The notes: generated by a model from the letters alone, not told the origin. Shown: positions 24,016 through 32,144, counted from the stretch's first letter. The stretch: DNA of 43,001 bases from JANQGH01 sp039177555 (GCA_039177555.1 JBCDFV010000036.1:1-43001); one strand, 5' to 3'. A program made the numbers and translations.

Positions 24016-25089
24016 TCAGTCGCCGTCCAGGCTGTTGAAGCCGAGGTTCAGGTTCAATGCCGGACCCACCTCGTCCGACCAGATCCGCCGCGCCTCGGCG
24101 ACATGCTGGCCCAACGTGACAAGGTCGGCCCGCTGATCCGGATCGGCCACCAACTGGGCGATCGGCTGGTCGCGCAACGGCTCTGCCAGCGCGATCGCGG
24201 CGTCCAATTCCGCGATCACCCGGTCAGCGATGTCGGCGCCGCCCGGGGCATCGCGCAGCAGGTCGGCAAATCCGGCCTGGTCGCCATTCTCAGTCAGATC
24301 ACGCAGCGTGGTGAGGTTGACACCGATGTTGCGCAGGGCACGGCCGCTGCGCCAGTTCTCCGCCAGCCGCGGACGCGCCTGGTCCGCACTCTCGCCGAGG
24401 GGGGCGGCCAGCTTGCGCGTCAAGATCAGTTCCAGTTGCTCAAAGGCCGCCTGAAACATGGTGACGGCGAGCGCCGCGTCATCGGGCAACGCCGCGCCTG
24501 GCGCATCGGGATCGGACCACGCCGCGCTGAGATCCGCGCCAATGGCTTCAAGATTGGCCGCAATCGCGATGCCCAACGCGCAGGTATAGGATTCAGGCTC
24601 CAGGCCGTCGCCTTCGAACAGCAGCCGTTCCAATGCCGGCAAGCCTTGCAAGGCGACGCTGGCCGAGCCAAGCACCTCCGGGTCGAGCAGGTCGTCGCGC
24701 GGTTCGTTCAACACCCCGGCAAGCTGGCGCCCGACCGTGTTTCGGCTGTCCGGCCAGAAATGGACGCGCACCGGCCGCATGAACAGCGATTGCGGGCCGA
24801 AATTCACCCAGCTCACCGCCATCCAGCGATCATAGGTGTTGTGATAGGCGTCCGAGACCGCATCGAGATCGCCGGTCCCCGCCACGCAATAGCCGTCCAA
24901 GGCGCTGGCAAGGTCCTGCGCAGCGATGGCAAAGGCCTCATGGGCAGGCGCGATCTGGTGCGTGATGATGGCGTCGTTAAGCTCTGCGTAGCTTGGCTCA
25001 TCCGGCGCCGTCTGCGCTGCTGCAAACGCCGTCATGAGGCCGAGACCAAGCGCGGTCATCGTGCCGATTGCGGTGCGCGGAAGTTTCAT
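24016..25089 (-). CDS. Imelysin (peptidase M75-like) family protein, copy 2, variant motif
   Basis: 357 residues with a signal peptide (MKLPRTAIGTM...AFAAA). The helical imelysin pattern includes DRWMAVSWVNFGP, a long central helix, and a C-terminal IGVNLTTLRDL segment. Imelysins are periplasmic proteins of iron uptake (IrpA/EfeO relatives) and normally carry GxHxxE. Here the equivalent is G149-L-P-A-L-E154, so His is replaced by Pro, a form often seen in the second imelysin of such operons. Metal binding at that site is therefore uncertain. The ATG is ten bases downstream of the di-heme stop. Confidence 0.88.
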   Translation of the reverse strand: MKLPRTAIGTMTALGLGLMTAFAAAQTAPDEPSYAELNDAIITHQIAPAHEAFAIAAQDLASALDGYCVAGTGDLDAVSDAYHNTYDRWMAVSWVNFGPQSLFMRPVRVHFWPDSRNTVGRQLAGVLNEPRDDLLDPEVLGSASVALQGLPALERLLFEGDGLEPESYTCALGIAIAANLEAIGADLSAAWSDPDAPGAALPDDAALAVTMFQAAFEQLELILTRKLAAPLGESADQARPRLAENWRSGRALRNIGVNLTTLRDLTENGDQAGFADLLRDAPGGADIADRVIAELDAAIALAEPLRDQPIAQLVADPDQRADLVTLGQHVAEARRIWSDEVGPALNLNLGFNSLDGD

Positions 25090-25099
25090 CTGGCCCCCA

Positions 25100-26605
25100 T
25101 CAGAGCGAGTTGAGGAACGCGAGCAGTGCCGCGCGTTCGTCCGGCGTCATCGCGATGAACTGATCGCGCTGCGCTTCGGCCTCGCCGCCGTGCCAGAGGA
25201 TGGCCTCGGTCAGGTTGCGGGCGCGGCCGTCATGCAAATAGAAGGTATGGTCGTTGACCATTTCGGTCAGGCCGATGCCCCAAAGCGGCGCGGTGCGCCA
25301 TTCCTGGCCCGAGGCCTGGCCGTCCGGTCGGTTGTCCGCCAGGCCCGGCCCCATATCGTGCAGCAGCAGATCGGTGTAGGGCCAGATCAACTGGCGGGAC
25401 AGGGCGTCCGTCGCGGCGTCGTCCTGCGTCAGGTGGCGGCTGACATGACAGGCATCGCAGCCGACCTCGTAGAACAGCGCGCGTCCCGCCAAAACTGTGG
25501 GGTCGTCCACGTCGCGGCGCGCCGGCACGGCAAGGTGCGCCGTGTAGAACTCCAGCGGCTCCATCAGGGTCGCGGGGATCTCGATACCATCGCCGTTTTC
25601 GAAATCGCCATGGATGGCGTTGCGGCAGTCCGCCTGGGCCTCGGTGCAGTCGCCCCAGGGTGACGGCGCCAGCGGGCTGGACAGGCCGATATCGCCGGCA
25701 AAGGCATGGGCGTTCTGCTGGTTCAACGTCGGCTCGTTCGATTTCCAGCCGAACCGGCCCAGCGCCAGACCGTCCGCTTCGGTGCTCCAGACCCAGTTCG
25801 GCCGGCCCGAGATGCCGTCGCCGTCCCGATCGTCGGGGTCGGCCAGCGCAAGGATGCGCTCTTCCGGTATGGCCTCCAGCAAGCCAAGCCCGATCATGGG
25901 CGGCGCCACGCGCACCGACATCATGACATCCGGCGACAGCGGCCCGTAGGCCGGATTGGCGATCGAATAGGCCGGCTCACGCAAGGAGGCGACCTCGCCG
26001 CCGTTCATCTCGATCGGGATTTCCGTCCATTCGGTGTGGATATGCCCTTCGGCCGGCAGGTTTGCGACGCCCAGATCTTGAAGCTGGCCGCCATAGGTCG
26101 GCTCCGGCACGCTGTTGACGCGTCCCGATGCCAACAAGGCCCGTTCCTCGTCGGTCGCGGGCGGCACGCTGAGCCGCATCAGAATGGACTCGGCGTTGTC
26201 TTCGGGAAAGTTCGCCGCCGGCGGATGGCCGCGCCCGTCGCGCAGGTGACAGCTTTGACAGCCACGCGAATTGTACAGCGGTCCCAGCCCGTCCGACGCG
26301 GCCGTCGACGATGGCGCCGTGACCCAAAGTCGCCGAAACACCGAGTTGCCGATGTTGAAGTCGGCGCGTTCGGCAAAGCTGAGATTTGCCGCCGGCTGCG
26401 AAAACGCGTTGCGGTTCAGCGGCCCTCGGACGGTGCCGGCACCGCCGGAGTTGGTTTCATACCGCTCGGCGCGGTCGAACGGTGGCGAGGGGGTCAGAAT
26501 GTCCAACTGCTGCGCGACCGCGGGCACGGAGAACATCAAAACGACGGCTGCGATTACCTTGATCTCGGGGGGAAGATTTCGGCGAAGTCTTCCTGTCAAT
26601 ACCAT
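25100..26605 (-). CDS. Di-heme oxidoreductase (DUF1111, c-type cytochrome, thiol oxidoreductase-like)
   Basis: 501 residues. A basic N-terminus and hydrophobic stretch (KVIAAVVLMFSVPAVAQ) act as a signal for Sec export. Two heme c sites are seen: C116-Q-S-C-H120 and C383-D-A-C-H387. Family landmarks such as NSRGCQSCH, PMIGLGLLEAIPEE, DRDGDGISGRPNWV and FGWKSNEPT are present. It is a periplasmic redox protein proposed to change iron oxidation state for uptake with the adjacent imelysins; the chemistry is not proven for the family. It follows the first imelysin after a 118-base gap that contains a strong hairpin, and continues directly into the second imelysin. Confidence 0.93.
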   Translation of the reverse strand: MVLTGRLRRNLPPEIKVIAAVVLMFSVPAVAQQLDILTPSPPFDRAERYETNSGGAGTVRGPLNRNAFSQPAANLSFAERADFNIGNSVFRRLWVTAPSSTAASDGLGPLYNSRGCQSCHLRDGRGHPPAANFPEDNAESILMRLSVPPATDEERALLASGRVNSVPEPTYGGQLQDLGVANLPAEGHIHTEWTEIPIEMNGGEVASLREPAYSIANPAYGPLSPDVMMSVRVAPPMIGLGLLEAIPEERILALADPDDRDGDGISGRPNWVWSTEADGLALGRFGWKSNEPTLNQQNAHAFAGDIGLSSPLAPSPWGDCTEAQADCRNAIHGDFENGDGIEIPATLMEPLEFYTAHLAVPARRDVDDPTVLAGRALFYEVGCDACHVSRHLTQDDAATDALSRQLIWPYTDLLLHDMGPGLADNRPDGQASGQEWRTAPLWGIGLTEMVNDHTFYLHDGRARNLTEAILWHGGEAEAQRDQFIAMTPDERAALLAFLNSL

Positions 26606-26654
26606 GCGCGCCTAACTCACTGCGGGGTTACGGTTCATCGGTCGACAGCGAGGG

Positions 26655-26685
26655 GCGCATCCCACACACAAGCTGTGGGATGCGC
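26655..26685 (-). terminator. Perfect 12-bp stem-loop inside the iron operon (attenuator or mRNA-stability hairpin)
   Basis: GCGCATCCCACA at 26655-26666 and TGTGGGATGCGC at 26674-26685 are exact reverse complements around a seven-base loop. It lies between the first imelysin stop and the di-heme start. No T-run follows on either strand, so a classic intrinsic terminator is not shown. It may lower downstream expression or protect the upstream message. Confidence 0.6.
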
Positions 26686-26723
26686 ACACCTCTAATGGGC
26701 TCTCTACGAGACTGGGCGATCGC

Positions 26724-27998
26724 CTACTGGAAGACGGCGTTCGGGTCGTCCAGGCTGTCGGAACCCTCAAAGGGTCCGATCTGGAGATCCAGAGCGACGA
26801 CCACTTCCTCAAAACCCGCCGCCTGGTCGACCAGCCGGTCGATCACGGTCTGCAGCACGGCGTTGCCGTCGTCATTACCCTCGGCCAGCATCTGGTCATA
26901 GGCCGTGCCACCCTCGGCCGTCGCCACCATCGTCTGCATGGCCGAAGTGGTTGCCGACATGAGGTTGAGAATTGTGGTGTCCAGCTCTTCGGAGTTGGCG
27001 GCCACCAGGTCGCTCATGGACGCGCCCTCGACGACCGACCCGTCGGTCCGCACATACCGTCCGGTGTAGACGGCGGTCATGCCGACCTGATTGTAGTAAT
27101 GCGAGTTGTGGGTGTTGTCGGCGAAGCAGTCATGCTCCTCTTCCGGATCGTGCAGCAGCAGACCCAACTGCATGCGCTCGCCCGCCAGCTCGCCGTAGGA
27201 CAGGCTGCCCAATCCGGTGATGATGGCCGAAGGGCCTGCAGTCGCGGGGTCCGCCATCACTTCGGCGCGCGCCGCGCCGCCCTCGTCCCAGTTGGCGACC
27301 ATCTCCTCCAGATCGCTGATCAGCAGGGCGGATGCTGCAGTCAGAAATTCGGCGCGCCGGTCGCAGTTGCCGCCGGTGCAATTGGCGGTGTCGAAATCGG
27401 TTGCGGGCCGGTTGCCGGCCCCGGGCCCCGTGCCGTTCAGGTCTTGGCCCCAAAGCAGGAACTCGATGGCGTGATAGCCGGTCGCGACATTGGCCTCCAC
27501 GCCGTCGACCTCATGCAGGTCGTCCTGCAACAGGGACGGCGTGATGCTCGACGCGTCGATCGTCGTGCCGCCGAACGTGAACTGCGGATTTGCCACCACG
27601 TTGGCGGTGTAGAACATGTTCTCGTCGCTGGCGTCGCCATAGTTGGAGACATCGACATAGTCGATCAGACCCTCGTCGAGCGGCCAGGCGTTCACGCGCC
27701 CCTCCCAGTCATCGACGATCGGGTTGCCGAACCGGTAAACCTCCGTCTGCTGATAGGGCACCCGCGCGTCGATCCAGGCCTGGCGCGCCGCGGCCAGGTT
27801 GGCCTCGGTCGGCGTGCTGACCAGCGTGCCGATCGCGGTGTCCAACGCCTGCGCCGCGGTCAGGGAGTCTGAGTACATCGCATGTGCGATATCGGCATAG
27901 TTGGTCATGACGGCCGACGGGTCGGGCGCTGTCTGCGCGACGGCGGCCGGCGCAACGAGTATGGCCGCCAACGCGACTGAGATGGATGAGCGATGCAT
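26724..27998 (-). CDS. Imelysin family periplasmic iron-uptake protein, copy 1 (IrpA-like)
   Basis: 424 residues with a Sec signal peptide (MHRSSISVALAAILVAPAAVAQ). The canonical GxHxxE motif is G174-Y-H-A-I-E179, followed by FLLWGQDL. Other family blocks are AWIDARVPYQQTEVYRFG, DEGLIDYV, GERMQLGLLLHDPEEEHDCFADNTH and YTGRYVR. IrpA-type imelysins are induced by iron limitation and located in the periplasm or outer membrane. The ATG has GGGAGGT five bases upstream. It is the promoter-proximal gene of the operon and a Fur-like box lies 64 bases upstream, so iron repression is the simplest expectation. Confidence 0.94.
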   Translation of the reverse strand: MHRSSISVALAAILVAPAAVAQTAPDPSAVMTNYADIAHAMYSDSLTAAQALDTAIGTLVSTPTEANLAAARQAWIDARVPYQQTEVYRFGNPIVDDWEGRVNAWPLDEGLIDYVDVSNYGDASDENMFYTANVVANPQFTFGGTTIDASSITPSLLQDDLHEVDGVEANVATGYHAIEFLLWGQDLNGTGPGAGNRPATDFDTANCTGGNCDRRAEFLTAASALLISDLEEMVANWDEGGAARAEVMADPATAGPSAIITGLGSLSYGELAGERMQLGLLLHDPEEEHDCFADNTHNSHYYNQVGMTAVYTGRYVRTDGSVVEGASMSDLVAANSEELDTTILNLMSATTSAMQTMVATAEGGTAYDQMLAEGNDDGNAVLQTVIDRLVDQAAGFEEVVVALDLQIGPFEGSDSLDDPNAVFQ

Positions 27999-28042
27999 GC
28001 GAGACCTCCCTGGGGGAATACTAGTTAAGAACCATTCGCGAT

Positions 28043-28071
28043 TCCTTAGCTCGACTGACCTGAGAATGCAA
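28043..28071 (-). promoter_or_regulatory. Possible promoter of the imelysin operon
   Basis: On the minus strand TTGCAT (28071-28066) and TAAGGA (28048-28043) are separated by 17 bases. The -10 match is weak. The -35 element lies inside the Fur-like box, so a bound repressor would block it. Confidence 0.35.
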
Positions 28072-28090
28072 ATCGTTATGAATTCAGTCG
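28052..28090. promoter_or_regulatory. Fur-like box within a flanking inverted repeat
   Basis: GAGAATGCAAATCGTTATG at 28062-28080 agrees with the 19-base consensus Fur box at 14 positions by my count. It is flanked by a 7-base inverted repeat, CGACTGA at 28052-28058 and TCAGTCG at 28084-28090. The outer arms extend to TAGC/GCTA if one unpaired base is allowed. The position 64 bases before the first imelysin start fits iron-dependent control. The actual regulator (Fur, Irr or RirA type) cannot be told. Confidence 0.55.
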
Positions 28091-28235
28091 CTATGATGGG
28101 CCCGGATCGAGGTCTTCGGCGGGCCGCTCGAAATCAATTGCCCGCTGCCGGCCCTAGATCATGGTCGCGACTGTTGAATTCTGCGTGGGGACGGACCGTG
28201 TGCCCTTGGCTTGTCCGGCGGCTCCGGCCTTTTCG

Positions 28236-28679
28236 TTAGGCGATGACCCGACCGATGGCCTGCGCGGTCTGCAGATAAGAAGACAGGCGGCCGGCCGACT
28301 TGAAGGTGAGGTCTCGGCGGACCGCCAGTTCACCGCTCTTCTGGGTTGGGATCAAGCTGCGCAGGTCGATCTCGCCGACATCCGGAGAGCCGGACCCGAG
28401 GTCGATCAGACCAGCGGCTCTGTAGCGCTGCTCCGGATCGATCTCGGTAACCAGCCAAACCGCGTTGCTGATCGGATCCACCAGTTTGGCAACCGGGTGA
28501 TAGTCGATTTTCTTTTGTCCGCTGGCCAAGCGCTCCGCGCTGCGCCGACCATTGTCCAGCAACCGGGCATACTGGTGCGGCGCGAACAGGCGCAGGCCGA
28601 GATCTCTGGCCATGTCAGCCGGCGACCGCTCTGTCCTTCCTGCACGCTCGTCGCGCTTCTGTTTGCGCGAGAAACTCAT
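28236..28679 (-). CDS. DUF2958 domain-containing protein
   Basis: 147 residues. The match to DUF2958 is by pattern: DYHPVAKLVDPISNAVWLVTEIDP, then AAGLIDLGSGSPDVGEIDLRSL, and the ending ELAVRRDLTFKSAGRLSSYLQ. These proteins are usually carried on integrative or conjugative elements and plasmids; their function is unknown. Here the gene stands alone, with no transfer or replication gene nearby, so it may be a relic of a past insertion. The N-terminus is strongly basic (SRKQKRDERAGRTER). The ATG at 28679 has GGGGAAG about six bases upstream. No signal or membrane segment. Confidence 0.78.
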   Translation of the reverse strand: MSFSRKQKRDERAGRTERSPADMARDLGLRLFAPHQYARLLDNGRRSAERLASGQKKIDYHPVAKLVDPISNAVWLVTEIDPEQRYRAAGLIDLGSGSPDVGEIDLRSLIPTQKSGELAVRRDLTFKSAGRLSSYLQTAQAIGRVIA

Positions 28680-28840
28680 GCAGCGCTTCCCCTTTCGTCC
28701 GGCACAAGATACCGATCGGGTTATATCAAGTCCTAACGCTGTTTACATAATCGATGCTTTCGTCGAATAAGTCGAGTGAAACGAGCAAGGAAATAACGCG
28801 CCGGGTCTCCCAAGTTACGCAACTATAGAAATAGGTACTT

Positions 28841-28874
28841 GTTAGTAACACCTGCTATGAGAGAAGTTAGTAAC
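28841..28874. repeat. Two direct copies of the palindromic 9-mer GTTAGTAAC
   Basis: Copies at 28841-28849 and 28866-28874 begin 25 bases apart. Each is itself an inverted repeat (GTTA-G-TAAC). A related dyad, AGTT-ACGC-AACT, lies at 28813-28824. Such spacing suggests paired operator sites for a dimeric regulator; no target gene is assigned. Confidence 0.5.
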
Positions 28875-29193
28875 TCATGGCTGTTTTCGAACACATTTTT
28901 GACGAATTCTCGACACTCTCGCGCCCATGTTCGTTCCGGTTCCGTGGAGTTCGTTGGCAGCCCAGATCGGGCACATACCCGGTATTCGGTGTCCCGTCAG
29001 GCGGTTTGGACACTGGCGTCACGACCGATTGTGCTCGCCCCGGGGGCCACGGGTGCGTGCCGAACCCACTGACTGGAGATTTGCCGAAACTGCGGTCTGG
29101 CTGCGCCATCGGGCCTAAGCGGGCGCGGCGGGCGCAGACCGTCGGTGCGATCCGGCATCATGGCTCGCCGGTGGACACCGGGGGGCCGCGGCT

Positions 29194-29216
29194 GTGTCGC
29201 TGAAAGACAGCGACAC
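29194..29216. terminator. Perfect 9-bp stem-loop downstream of the S41 peptidase gene
   Basis: GTGTCGCTG and CAGCGACAC pair exactly around the loop AAAGA. The structure begins about 60 bases beyond the stop of the minus-strand peptidase gene and may end that transcript or protect its 3' end. No T-run follows, so intrinsic termination is uncertain. Confidence 0.4.
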
Positions 29217-29275
29217 TGACGATCCGATGTTTGCTACTAAGGCCCTTGTCGGCTCTGCAACGGACGATCAGGTTG

Positions 29276-31414
29276 CTAAACGGGCGTTTGCTTCGTCGCC
29301 TCTACCGAGGCGGGTGCTGCCAGTTCGCACTTATACTTTGCAGCCAAGTTGTCGCCGGAATAGGCCTGCAGCTCGATCCGGCGCGTTTGCGGACCAGCGC
29401 TTGGGATCAGAATTGTGGCGCAGCCTTCGCTGTCGGCAATGCCGCCGCCGGCGGGTCGGTCATCGACATAGGCATAGACCGAATCGAGACCGACCATCCG
29501 CGACGTCACCGTGATCTTGTCGTCGATCCGATCGACCTGGACGTCCAGGTTGCGCCGCGGCATCTCGTTGAGCTTCTTGATCGCGAAATCCATCAGGTCG
29601 CGGTTGCCTTCGGTCAGGTCGCGATAGGTCGGGCGATGCCAATGATCTGCTACGACGCCTAACTCCTCGACGGGGTCACCGACGTTCTTGCCAACCCGAA
29701 GGCAGCGTCTGACCGCGAAGCGCAGCTGGGTGCCTTGCGGCAGTTCGCGGACCTCCGGCGCCAGGTCCGACGCCCGCTGTGTCAAGCGGAGGTGGCGCCA
29801 GACATTGCCGCCACCGGCCCCGGTGGTCGGATCGACGCCGATCACGGGCCCAATCTCGTGATCCTGGAAGCCGGCAGCGAAGATATCGGCGGAACTGTAG
29901 CTGCCCGCGCTGGTGATCAGCACGACAGGCCCGTAATACTCCTGACCGATCCTGTTCGCGATCACGGGGCTGGTCAACGGCGCGCCCGTTGAATACAAGC
30001 CGCCCGTCGCCCGCGCGATATCGATCGACCCGCCCCAGGTTTCCTGCAGACGTTTTCGCCATCTCAGCGCCGCGAACCCGATATCCTCCTGCGGGTGGGT
30101 CAATTGGTCGGTCAAGCGCGATGACACGAACTGAAACGGCTCGGGCGTTACGGTTTTCGGTGTCAGGAGTTGAAGCAGGGATTCCGCCGATTGGATTTCA
30201 CCGCCGGGATTGTCGCGAACATCGATGATCAGCCCCGATTGCGGCATTTGGCCAAGCAGGCGCCTGAATTCGGGGACAAACCGCTTGTAGTGGTCCAGGA
30301 ACGCCCGAATGCGGATATAGCCGTAGTTAACGTCTCCGCGCTTTTCGATCCTGGCCTCAAGCTGTCTTGGCAGGGCGGATCGCAGTGGCTCCGCCCGGTT
30401 GGCATTCAACGCCGCCCCCCTGACGCCTTGAGCCGCCAGGCGCATCGTTTCGGCCAGATGTTGCTGGTCGTTCGCGCGGGCCGTTTCTTCGTCGACCACC
30501 TTGTCGTGCCGGAAAAGCCGCCGACGGGTCAGGTTTTCGATGGCCGTGCGCTGGTTGACGGCGAGGCGGTCTTCCTCCTCCAACGGTGGATCGTCGCTGT
30601 CGTCCTCCATACCGTCGGGCATCGCCTCCTCGCCGAAATCCTCGTCGGACTGTTCGTCGAACAACCAGACCGCCTGCAAGCCGATGGTGAATTCCGGCAG
30701 GCCCTGCAGGCGCAGCAGCCGCCACGGCAGTCTGATCTCGTGATGCTGGTTGTCCGCCTCGTAGCCGACAATCACCCAGGCGCCGTCGGGCGGCAGCGAA
30801 CAGCCGAGCCATCGAACGGTGATGTAGAGCAGCCCGAGGGCCATCTGCGCGGCCGGATTGGAGCCGTTCTCCCGTTCCGCGTTGCGCCGGACCGCGCGCT
30901 GCATAGGAATGCCGTTCCAGGACGTGATCTCGACCCCTGGCCTGAAGGTCGGGTGGTCGAACCCGTCCAAGGTCGCCGAGACGATGAACATCCGGTCGCC
31001 GTCCTCGTCATAGCAGGCCTCGACCATGAAGGGCAGAAACGCGACGAGGTCCGCGAACGGCGGCGGCGGGCGGTAGGCCGTGTGGCTGTCGCACAGGCTT
31101 TTCAGGGCCAGCATGAACTCCTCATGAAAGGCCTGGTGGTCGAGCGTGTCCAAGCGCCCGCGCAGGATTTTCAGGCGTTGCACCGCGTCCGCCGGGCGAC
31201 GCGTTTTCTTCAGCGGCCGGTGGGCATAAAGCTCGGTCAGCACGATGACCGTCTGATCGATCAACAGCGCACGATCGTCCAGCGACAGGCTGGACGTCAT
31301 GTCTTCAAGCTCGTCGATGTCGTGGATTGTCCCCAGCTTCTCCAGTGCCGCCAGAAACTGAGGGCTCTGCAATGCGTCCTCGGCATTTGGGGCCGGTTGG
31401 CTCGAGTCGGTCAT
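29276..31414 (-). CDS. S41-family (tail-specific/IRBP-tricorn-like) peptidase, cytoplasmic
   Basis: 712 residues. The N-terminal S41 cap contains CDSHTAYRPP with H111. The catalytic region has SGLIIDVRDNPGGEIQSAESL and TSAGSYSSADIFAAGFQDHE, placing the nucleophile Ser at 507 or 508. Where Ser/Lys-type tail proteases have a Lys, the sequence is TTGAGGGNVW, so a Ser-His type like tricorn/IRBP relatives is more likely. A very acidic insertion (about 255-285, DEQSDEDFGEE...) and a C-terminal domain of about 150 residues are unusual. No signal peptide or membrane helix is present, unlike exported Ctp proteases. The ATG has GGGAGAG five bases upstream, 27 bases after the diiron protein's stop, hence one operon. 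Processing of the small peptide encoded divergently is my inference. Confidence 0.85.
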   Translation of the reverse strand: MTDSSQPAPNAEDALQSPQFLAALEKLGTIHDIDELEDMTSSLSLDDRALLIDQTVIVLTELYAHRPLKKTRRPADAVQRLKILRGRLDTLDHQAFHEEFMLALKSLCDSHTAYRPPPPFADLVAFLPFMVEACYDEDGDRMFIVSATLDGFDHPTFRPGVEITSWNGIPMQRAVRRNAERENGSNPAAQMALGLLYITVRWLGCSLPPDGAWVIVGYEADNQHHEIRLPWRLLRLQGLPEFTIGLQAVWLFDEQSDEDFGEEAMPDGMEDDSDDPPLEEEDRLAVNQRTAIENLTRRRLFRHDKVVDEETARANDQQHLAETMRLAAQGVRGAALNANRAEPLRSALPRQLEARIEKRGDVNYGYIRIRAFLDHYKRFVPEFRRLLGQMPQSGLIIDVRDNPGGEIQSAESLLQLLTPKTVTPEPFQFVSSRLTDQLTHPQEDIGFAALRWRKRLQETWGGSIDIARATGGLYSTGAPLTSPVIANRIGQEYYGPVVLITSAGSYSSADIFAAGFQDHEIGPVIGVDPTTGAGGGNVWRHLRLTQRASDLAPEVRELPQGTQLRFAVRRCLRVGKNVGDPVEELGVVADHWHRPTYRDLTEGNRDLMDFAIKKLNEMPRRNLDVQVDRIDDKITVTSRMVGLDSVYAYVDDRPAGGGIADSEGCATILIPSAGPQTRRIELQAYSGDNLAAKYKCELAAPASVEATKQTPV

Positions 31415-31441
31415 TGTTCTCTCCCGCGTTGGACCGCGCGG

Positions 31442-32095
31442 TTAGGGCGTTGTCAGTCCGTCGATACACTCCGCCAAGAGGTGTGCCGTGTTCGCCATGC
31501 TCATGCCGACCAGGCCGGCCAGCGCCGGGGTCAGCGGAAACTGGTCGAGCGCGTTGTTGAATGACGCCATATGATCCTGGTCGGCTTCGCCATGCATTCG
31601 ATAGCTGCCGAACGCTGCCTCGGGCAGTCCGCTTCGGCGCTTGATCTTGTCGATGTGTTCGACCGACGGCGGATTGCTTTCAAGAACGGCGATGTATCCC
31701 AGGACGGCGGCCGGGTGGTGATGGTAGATCCAATAGTACTGAGCCCCCACCATCGACGCGACACGGGGCAACGGCGTCCGGCCAAGGACGGCCTCGCGCT
31801 CGGCACCCGCAGCGCTCAGGTCGTTCAGCAGCCAGTCGTCATGGTCCTGCTCTTCGGCGATGTGCTCCTCAAGATACGCCGCAAGATCCGCGCATAGCCG
31901 ATCTGGTTGCTTGGCCGCCTGATCCCGGGCCGCCACCATCAGCGGCACGCTCGCCCGGATGATCTGGTGAAACAAGATCATGAAGGCGATAAATGCCTCT
32001 GCGGCATCATCACGCTGCCAGTGCTTTTGAAGGGCTTCGGCAAGTGGACGGCAGGTCAATTGCATCTTGAACTGTAGAACTTCACTTTGCGTCAT
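31442..32095 (-). CDS. Heme-oxygenase-like diiron protein (iron-containing redox enzyme / TenA-PqqC fold)
   Basis: 217 residues, all helical. The pattern of heme-oxygenase-like diiron oxidases is visible: YLEEHIAEEQDHDDWLLNDL (E81/E82, H85), YYWIYHHHPAAVLGYIAVLE, and YRMHGEADQDHMASFNNALD (H168, D172, H175). These supply candidate ligands for two irons. Relatives activate O2 for N-oxygenation, desaturation or C-C cleavage of small molecules, fatty acids or amino-acid-derived groups; PqqC shares the fold. The ATG at 32095 follows GGAAACGAG. It is the first gene of an operon with the S41 peptidase and is divergent from the 63-residue peptide gene, 169 bases between starts. Substrate not known. 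Confidence 0.8.
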   Translation of the reverse strand: MTQSEVLQFKMQLTCRPLAEALQKHWQRDDAAEAFIAFMILFHQIIRASVPLMVAARDQAAKQPDRLCADLAAYLEEHIAEEQDHDDWLLNDLSAAGAEREAVLGRTPLPRVASMVGAQYYWIYHHHPAAVLGYIAVLESNPPSVEHIDKIKRRSGLPEAAFGSYRMHGEADQDHMASFNNALDQFPLTPALAGLVGMSMANTAHLLAECIDGLTTP

Positions 32096-32115
32096 CGCTC
32101 GTTTCCGCCGCCAGA

Positions 32116-32144
32116 ATTGCTTTGTGATTTTGATATCTGGTCAA
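32116..32144 (-). promoter_or_regulatory. Possible promoter of the diiron protein/S41 operon
   Basis: On the minus strand TTGACC (32144-32139) is followed after 17 bases by AGCAAT (32121-32116), about 20 bases before the ATG. The -35 match is good and the -10 match weak. It lies in the shared intergenic region with the divergent peptide gene. Confidence 0.35.

Larger units (their letters stand above)
28680..29275. other. 596-base region without a recognisable gene
   Basis: This is the longest gene-free stretch in the window. Its left part (about 28,715-28,920) is AT-richer than the surroundings and holds two GTTAGTAAC copies and the dyad AGTTACGCAACT at 28813-28824. Its right part is GC-rich with hairpins. 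Short open frames exist (for example + strand 28877-29203, 108 codons; - strand 28867-29109, 80 codons), but none shows a family motif, a good Shine-Dalgarno or a convincing composition. The left end probably contains the DUF2958 promoter. Decayed coding sequence or a non-coding RNA cannot be excluded. Confidence 0.6.

Noticed and set aside
28877..29203. 108-codon plus-strand frame in the gene-poor region
   Set aside because: No recognisable family and no clear Shine-Dalgarno, and a composition (many Pro, Gly, Arg, Cys) unlike the confident genes. Kept only as part of the unexplained region.
30170..31564. 464-codon plus-strand frame across the S41 gene
   Set aside because: It is antisense to the S41 peptidase and its composition is shadow-like. 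No motif or ribosome site.
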